A program made the translations under genes and the position numbers. Shown here one piece after another: positions 14,181-18,584 of a stretch of DNA of 18,584 nucleotides. Below the pieces are notes generated by a model. That model saw only the letters and a program-made list of their open reading frames with translations. It ran no database searches and had not been told where the DNA came from. The first letter of the stretch is position 1, and every line of letters starts with the position of its first letter. Source of the stretch: an uncultured Eubacteriales bacterium (GTDB lineage: Bacteria; Bacillota; Clostridia; Lachnospirales; Cellulosilyticaceae); NCBI GenBank assembly GCA_900551325.1, contig URVM01000038.1, positions 1-18,584 of the forward strand. Direction: 5' to 3'.

Positions 14181-15089
14181 ATGAGTAAAAAATTAGTACT
14201 AGGACTTGTAACAATCGGATTAGCTATTGCATTAGTAGGGTGTGGGCAAGCACCAAAAACAGAAGATACAAATACTGTAGAGCAAGCAACTAATGAACAA
14301 GATGAAGCCAAAGTAAACACAGAAGAAGGTAAAGAAGTAGCGGATACAGTATCTGGTGCTTCTGAAGTGGATGCAACAACATCTGCTTCTGTTGTGCCAG
14401 AGGAACTGGTGCAAGACTATACACCAAAAGGCTTTACAGATGCAGATACTAAAAAGGCATTATTTGTGGTAGGGGACCCTAGAAAATATAGTGTACAGTA
14501 TGATTTAGTTCGTACAGCTATGAAGCATTTTGAAGACAATGGGGTAGAAGTTGAGTTAAGAGACTTATATGATATGAACTTCAATCCAGTACTTATGCCA
14601 GAAGAGTTTTACTATGCAAAAGATGGAAATGGGGAACCAACACCTGAAATTAAAGTAGAACAAGATTTAGTCACTCAAGCGGATTATATTATTTTTGCTT
14701 ATCCAAACTGGCATGATACACCAACTGCAATCGTAAAAGGTTATATGGAAAAAGTATTTGCTAAGAAGTTTGCCTACCAAGATAGTGCACAAGGCTTAGA
14801 AGGTTTACTTAAAGATAAATCTATTTATACAATCATGAATGCAGGATTCTTAGGTGGTGGACGTGGTTACATGGGTGATGGTGTAGGAATCAACGATGCT
14901 GCATGGGATGAGTATATGAAAGCCTTTGAAGTATTAGACAATGATACAGCAGGATTCTGGGGTGTTGAAAATAAAGGTAGATTTGTAAACGACCGTACAC
15001 CAAAAAATAGTTCTGAGAACTATGAAGCGGAAATCAATGAGTTAAGAGATGCATTAAAAGCAGAGCTTAATGAAGTATTTTTCAAATAA
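14181..15089 (+). CDS. Lipoprotein-anchored flavodoxin-fold NAD(P)H:quinone reductase-like protein
   Basis: Start ATG after AAGGAGA. Residues 1-21 are a lipoprotein signal peptide with lipobox LVGC (18-21); Cys21 would be lipid-modified, placing the protein on the outer face of the membrane. Residues 22-85 are a Glu/Thr/Ser-rich flexible spacer. Residues 90-300 resemble the Flavodoxin_2 (NQO/MdaB/KefF) fold: ALFVVGDPRKYS (93-104) where the FMN/FAD phosphate loop lies, YPNWHDTPTAIVKGYMEKVF (174-193) matching the family's YWxxxPAxxKGWxDRV motif, and a glycine-rich AGFLGGGRGYMGDGVG (221-236). Known relatives reduce quinones in the cytoplasm, so external placement is unusual. Inferred: membrane-surface flavoprotein in electron transfer or quinone/oxidant reduction. 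It follows the broken LysR gene by 16 bases and ends in a 20-bp terminator. Confidence 0.85.
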   Translation: MSKKLVLGLVTIGLAIALVGCGQAPKTEDTNTVEQATNEQDEAKVNTEEGKEVADTVSGASEVDATTSASVVPEELVQDYTPKGFTDADTKKALFVVGDPRKYSVQYDLVRTAMKHFEDNGVEVELRDLYDMNFNPVLMPEEFYYAKDGNGEPTPEIKVEQDLVTQADYIIFAYPNWHDTPTAIVKGYMEKVFAKKFAYQDSAQGLEGLLKDKSIYTIMNAGFLGGGRGYMGDGVGINDAAWDEYMKAFEVLDNDTAGFWGVENKGRFVNDRTPKNSSENYEAEINELRDALKAELNEVFFK

Positions 15090-15090
15090 T

Positions 15091-15137
15091 AAAACCTCTT
15101 TAAAATCATTAGAATTAATGATTTTAAAGAGGTTTTT
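15091..15137 (+). terminator. Rho-independent terminator after the flavodoxin-fold lipoprotein
   Basis: A perfect 20-bp stem (15091-15110 with 15117-15136) encloses the 6-base loop AGAATT and ends in a T-run. The A-rich 5' flank means it could also act on the opposite strand. Confidence 0.93.
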
Positions 15138-15242
15138 AATTTCTTACTAGAAAATAGGGGGGAGCTATTGTATAGTATTTTTTAGAGGTATTATTTTATA
15201 AAAAATGAAGAAATAGGATAAAAATGGATAGAGGTATACATC

Positions 15243-16520
15243 GTGAACGAACAAAAATATAAACAGTACTTACAGATTTTAAAAGAAGAGTTAGTACCTG
15301 CTATGGGATGTACAGAACCTATAGCTATAGCTTATGCAGGGGCTAAGGCAAAAGAAGTACTTGGCAAGATGCCAAAGAGATGTGTAGTAAAGTGTAGTGG
15401 CAATATTATTAAAAATGCTAGATGTGTAACAGTACCTAATACAGATGGCCTAAAAGGGATTGATGCCAGTGCAACAATAGGAATTGTAGCAGGCCGAAGT
15501 GAGAAAGAGCTTGAAGTTATTAGTGAAGTAGCAGCTAGCCAAATCAGTGAGACAAAGAAACGCCTTGAAGAAGGTTTTTGTCAGGTTGAACTTTTAGATA
15601 CAGAGGTTTCACTTCATCTAATTGTGGAAGTCTATGCAGAAGAGGAATGGGCTAGTGTAGAGATTAAGTATGCTCATACTAATATTGTTAAAATCATTAA
15701 AAACAATGAAGTGATTTTTGAAGTTGAGGAAACTCCAGATAAATACTTAGGTGTATTTATTGATAGAGCCATTCTAAATGTAGAGGACATTTATCATTTT
15801 GCAAATGAAGTACGCCTTGAAGATGTGGAGGAACTTATGGCCCTTCAAATGGAGTACAATATGGAAATGGCTAAAGAGGGACTCACAGGTAAGTATGGTA
15901 TAGGTATTGGAAAAGTTTTAGTAGATGCACATCCAGTAGGATGTATAGAAACTAAGATCAAGGCTTATACAGCAGCAGCTTCTGAAGCTAGAATGAGTGG
16001 TAGTCCATTACCTGTAATGACCAACTCAGGCAGTGGAAACCAAGGGATGACATCATCTATTCCAGTCATTATATATGCTAAGGAGAAGGGATTATCACAA
16101 GAAGCCCTTTACCGCGGATTAGTCTTTGCTAATCTAATTACCATCCATCAAAAAACCCTTATAGGTAGATTATCTGCTTTTTGTGGTGCAGTAAGTGCAT
16201 CTTGTGCTAGTGGAGCGGCTATAACTTACTTAGAAGGTGGAAGTGTAGAGCAGGTGGCTTATACTATTACAAATACATTAGCCAATATAAGTGGGATTGT
16301 ATGTGATGGGGCTAAACCTTCTTGTGCAGCAAAAATTGCATCTAGCTTAGATGGGGCTATGATGGGGCATCACCTAGCCATGGCAAGCCAAAGTTATGAA
16401 CCTAATACAGGAATACTCAAAGAGAGTATAGAAGAAACAATCGCTGCTGTTGGTAGATTAGGTAGAGATGGTATGCATCAAACAGATAAAGAAATATTGG
16501 ATATTATGCTAGGTAGATAA
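15243..16520 (+). CDS. cyuA: CyuA/UPF0597 family L-cysteine desulfidase or L-serine dehydratase-like enzyme
   Basis: GTG start with GAGG eight bases upstream; 425 residues, normal for the UPF0597 (YhaM/CyuA) family. Family members carry a [4Fe-4S] cluster and break L-cysteine into pyruvate, ammonia and sulfide, and are related to the alpha subunit of iron-sulfur L-serine dehydratases. Seen: AMGCTEPIAIAYAGAKA (21-37) with Cys23, TNSGSGNQGMTSSIP (260-274), SAFCGAVSASCASGAA (311-326) with Cys314 and Cys321, and GIVCDGAKPSCAAKIASSLD (351-370) with Cys354 and Cys361. Several of these cysteines are expected cluster ligands. There is no signal peptide, so it is cytoplasmic. It is a single-gene unit between two terminators, with no transporter or regulator beside it. 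Cysteine and serine specificity cannot be separated from the sequence alone, so the symbol is by family. Confidence 0.85.
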   Translation: MNEQKYKQYLQILKEELVPAMGCTEPIAIAYAGAKAKEVLGKMPKRCVVKCSGNIIKNARCVTVPNTDGLKGIDASATIGIVAGRSEKELEVISEVAASQISETKKRLEEGFCQVELLDTEVSLHLIVEVYAEEEWASVEIKYAHTNIVKIIKNNEVIFEVEETPDKYLGVFIDRAILNVEDIYHFANEVRLEDVEELMALQMEYNMEMAKEGLTGKYGIGIGKVLVDAHPVGCIETKIKAYTAAASEARMSGSPLPVMTNSGSGNQGMTSSIPVIIYAKEKGLSQEALYRGLVFANLITIHQKTLIGRLSAFCGAVSASCASGAAITYLEGGSVEQVAYTITNTLANISGIVCDGAKPSCAAKIASSLDGAMMGHHLAMASQSYEPNTGILKESIEETIAAVGRLGRDGMHQTDKEILDIMLGR

Positions 16521-16524
16521 GTGT

Positions 16525-16551
16525 AAATGCCGCCAGAAATGGCGGCATTTT
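16525..16551. terminator. GC-rich terminator between convergent genes
   Basis: AAATGCCGCCA-GAAA-TGGCGGCATTTT is a perfect hairpin with a stable GAAA loop. T residues follow on the + strand (for the CyuA-type gene), and the A-rich 5' flank gives a shorter T-run on the - strand, so it may serve the GH20 gene too. Confidence 0.88.
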
Positions 16552-16584
16552 GCTTATGTATATTGAAATGGAAGTATTTGTAGT

Positions 16585-18423
16585 TTAACCTTGGAAAACA
16601 TGGAAGCCTAAATTACTATTAAAGTTTTTGTCACTATCCATATGTCTTGCCAGCCTAGCTAATTCATCTCGTAAATCAAGGTAGAGCATATCTACATAGT
16701 TCCAATCAGAAAGTCGGTTTGTATCAAACCAAACTTTTTGGTGGTAACAGCGAATGGTTTCAAGTTCACCTGCAAGGGCTAAAATATCACTAATGTAAGC
16801 TTTTGCTTCTTCTCTATTTTTAGGACTTTCCCAAGGAAGGAGTGTGATTTTTCTTGCTGTAAACAGGATGCGTTGTGCACTTAAGTATAAAGCATCTAGT
16901 ACAGTTTTTTCTTGGGTTGTTTGCTTGAGAGCCTGTAGACAAGTAAGGGCGCGTTCCATTTTTGGAATAAGAAGAGCAGCTTTTTCTTGTGCGGCAAAAT
17001 CAATAGGGTTTAAAGCGCATTTATACATTTCATTTTTAAAGGCAAAAAGGTCTTCTAGTCCAATGACATTGTCGTAATGATATACAGGTTCTAGTTGTGC
17101 AGCATCTTCTTCGGTAATACCTAAAAAGATAGTATGGTAAAGTGTATAGAATTGTTCAAAGGTATAGGTTGTTTGTGTAGACCAAGACCAGTTGGCACCG
17201 ATAAGGAAGCCAGGCCAATTCAGTTCACGAGAACAATCGCCACCATCTCCCCAACTAGACATAATCATGTGGTTTGCATTACCTTTTGCTGCACGAAGAA
17301 GGCCAGCAGTATTCCCCCAACAAGTTTTCATATGGCAGTTAAAGCGGTTCCATGCCCAAGTTCCAGGTGATACAGTAACAGTAAGACCTATTTCGTGAAG
17401 TTTTTCTACGTAAGGATAGTCTTCGCGTACAGCATAATCCCAAAAAACAAAGTTTACATCTTTTGGAAGCTCTAGTGCACGTTCTAACCCAACGGCATAG
17501 TCTCCCCATGGTGGTGCAAAAAAGTCAGCATACATCATCATGGAGCAACCACGATGTTTCAGCTCAGTATAAATCCAATTAAAGTGGTCAATAAAAAGTT
17601 GACCGCCTTTTTCTTTGCCATAAACTTCAGTAATTGCACAAGGTTCATCCCCACCTACGTGAATGACACCAGTACCAAAAGCTGCCACAACTTCATCTAA
17701 AATATTTGCAATAAGCGGTCTAACTTGTGGATTTAGTGGATCTAAAACACTTGTTGGGTGACCTTTATCATCATGAATAGTTAAAGCTTGTAGAGACTTG
17801 AGGGCAGCATTTTTATCAAAATGACCAAGTAGGTTAATAATAGGACGTATAGCGATATGATAGTCTGATGCATAAGCTACAAGTGCTTTCCATTCTTCTC
17901 CTGTAAGTCCATCTGAGTATTTCCCCCAATCTGGACAACAGTTGAATTTAAAAACGTCTTCGATATAAGGCATGTACACATTGTACTTGAAACGAGAAAG
18001 ACGTTTAATAATGCTTTTAAAATGTTCAAAAGTAGAAACTTGTCCACGGGAAATATCATCGGAAACAGAGCGGAAATCCATATCTGGATAATCTTCAATC
18101 ATACCGCAAGAAAGATGCCCTTTATTTAAACGGTCCAGTTCAGATAAAGTAGTTAAAGCATAAAAAACACCAGTAGGTGTAGTGGCTTCGATTTGAATAC
18201 AATCTTCACAAAGAATGAGACGATACCCCTCTTGATGAGGAAGGGAGACGAAATGGTATGTAATAGGATAAGTACCCTTGCCCGTATAAGTCCCTTCTAG
18301 AAGTAAAGTTTCTCCTGTAGGTACAATTGCTTTTAAGTCATCGGCTAGCACATAGTCCTTAAGTTTGATTACTTGTTCAGTAAGCTCTACTTTTTTTAGT
18401 TGAGGGATAATATTATAGTTCAT
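16585..18423 (-). CDS. Cytoplasmic glycoside hydrolase family 20 beta-N-acetylhexosaminidase
   Basis: ATG on the - strand with AAGGAG (complement of 18430-18435) six bases before it; 612 residues. Residues 1-108 form a GH20b-type accessory domain, ending in a segment that leads to the catalytic barrel. Residues 112-420 are the GH20 TIM barrel: DFRSVSDDISRG (116-127), HVGGDEPCAITEVYG (255-269) with the catalytic pair Asp259-Glu260, and tryptophans near 355-360, 391 and 403 typical of the sugar pocket. Residues 430-612 are a helical C-terminal region. No signal peptide or membrane segment is present, so it should act on imported GlcNAc/GalNAc oligosaccharides in the cytoplasm. Known enzymes use substrate-assisted catalysis by the N-acetyl group. 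No sugar transporter is in view. The gene converges on the CyuA-type gene. Precise specificity is unknown. Confidence 0.88.
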   Translation of the reverse strand: MNYNIIPQLKKVELTEQVIKLKDYVLADDLKAIVPTGETLLLEGTYTGKGTYPITYHFVSLPHQEGYRLILCEDCIQIEATTPTGVFYALTTLSELDRLNKGHLSCGMIEDYPDMDFRSVSDDISRGQVSTFEHFKSIIKRLSRFKYNVYMPYIEDVFKFNCCPDWGKYSDGLTGEEWKALVAYASDYHIAIRPIINLLGHFDKNAALKSLQALTIHDDKGHPTSVLDPLNPQVRPLIANILDEVVAAFGTGVIHVGGDEPCAITEVYGKEKGGQLFIDHFNWIYTELKHRGCSMMMYADFFAPPWGDYAVGLERALELPKDVNFVFWDYAVREDYPYVEKLHEIGLTVTVSPGTWAWNRFNCHMKTCWGNTAGLLRAAKGNANHMIMSSWGDGGDCSRELNWPGFLIGANWSWSTQTTYTFEQFYTLYHTIFLGITEEDAAQLEPVYHYDNVIGLEDLFAFKNEMYKCALNPIDFAAQEKAALLIPKMERALTCLQALKQTTQEKTVLDALYLSAQRILFTARKITLLPWESPKNREEAKAYISDILALAGELETIRCYHQKVWFDTNRLSDWNYVDMLYLDLRDELARLARHMDSDKNFNSNLGFHVFQG

Positions 18424-18465
18424 AAAATACTCCTTAATAAATTTTTATAAAGTACATAATAATAT

Positions 18466-18495
18466 ATTATACAATAAAAACTGTAAAAACAGTTT
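18466..18495 (-). promoter_or_regulatory. Promoter -10 and overlapping inverted-repeat operator of the GH20 gene
   Basis: On the - strand a perfect TATAAT (complement of 18466-18471) lies about 43 bases before the start codon. Immediately upstream, in the -10/-35 spacer, AAACTGT-TTTT-ACAGTTT (18478-18495) is a perfect 7-bp inverted repeat. No good TTGACA is seen at the right distance. The layout fits a repressor or activator site controlling the gene; the regulator is not in the window. Confidence 0.45.
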
Positions 18496-18584
18496 ATTTT
18501 ATGGTGAAAAATAATAAAAAAATTATTTTAATATCATAGGCGTTAACTTAAGCCTAAGTTTTTCCAAAACAAATGAGTTCTTCT

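Noticed and set aside
14232..14414. 60-codon frame on the - strand inside the lipoprotein spacer
   Set aside because: Cys/Phe-rich antisense of a Glu/Thr/Ala spacer; an artefact of codon use.
16844..17398. Three + strand frames opposite the GH20 gene (16844-17077, 17134-17370, 17192-17398)
   Set aside because: All lie within the GH20 gene on the other strand and overlap each other; none shows a domain.
17877..18098. 73-codon second frame on the - strand inside the GH20 gene
   Set aside because: Same strand, shifted frame, overlapping the catalytic barrel coding region; no independent signals.

Overview
The window is AT-rich DNA with strong AGGAGG-type ribosome binding sites, ATG/GTG/TTG starts and many short-loop rho-independent terminators. 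Gene content (oleate hydratase, CyuA-type Fe-S lyase, lipoproteins with Gram-positive lipoboxes, transglutaminase-like and M61-like exported proteins) fits a low-GC Bacillota, most likely Clostridia. A Cellulosilyticum-like Lachnospirales is a guess from general resemblance and is not shown by any single marker here. No rRNA, tRNA, CRISPR array or complete insertion sequence was seen.

Region 1 (125-7071, all + strand) is a run of nucleic-acid enzymes that looks like a defence or DNA-repair island. It begins with an 806-residue fusion of UvrD-type helicase, HsdR_N-type PD-(D/E)xK nuclease and LexA-type S24 peptidase. The peptidase keeps the Ala-Gly cleavage site and the Ser/Lys pair. Next come a palindromic repeat, a decapitated HNH endonuclease remnant, a membrane-anchored NERD nuclease-like protein with a topoisomerase zinc finger, and a terminator. 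A second unit then holds a 60-residue protein of unknown function, a nuclease-SF2 helicase fusion and a small SAM methyltransferase, closed by a strong terminator. The S24-fused helicase-nuclease is the best candidate for an undescribed self-regulated system.

Region 2 (7245-10333) encodes two exported proteins of different catalytic type: a transglutaminase-like protein and an M61-like peptidase. They share a homologous C-terminal domain of about 96 residues that I do not recognise. Both carry substitutions at a catalytic position (Asp to Asn in the transglutaminase-like protein, HExxH to HQTFH in the M61-like protein), so they may be binding or cell-surface proteins rather than normal enzymes.

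Region 3 (10474-12938) is a TetR-family regulator followed by oleate hydratase, each with its own terminator. A good promoter and a set of GATAA/TTATC repeats lie in front of the hydratase gene. Region 4 (12998-15089) holds an unrecognised 40-codon ORF with its own terminator, a LysR regulator whose N-terminal helix-turn-helix is broken, and a lipoprotein-anchored flavodoxin-fold quinone reductase.

Region 5 is a CyuA/UPF0597 cysteine desulfidase or serine dehydratase-like enzyme (15243-16520, +). It converges through a GC-rich terminator on a cytoplasmic GH20 hexosaminidase (16585-18423, -), whose promoter carries a perfect inverted repeat. The last 90 bases hold nothing I can name.
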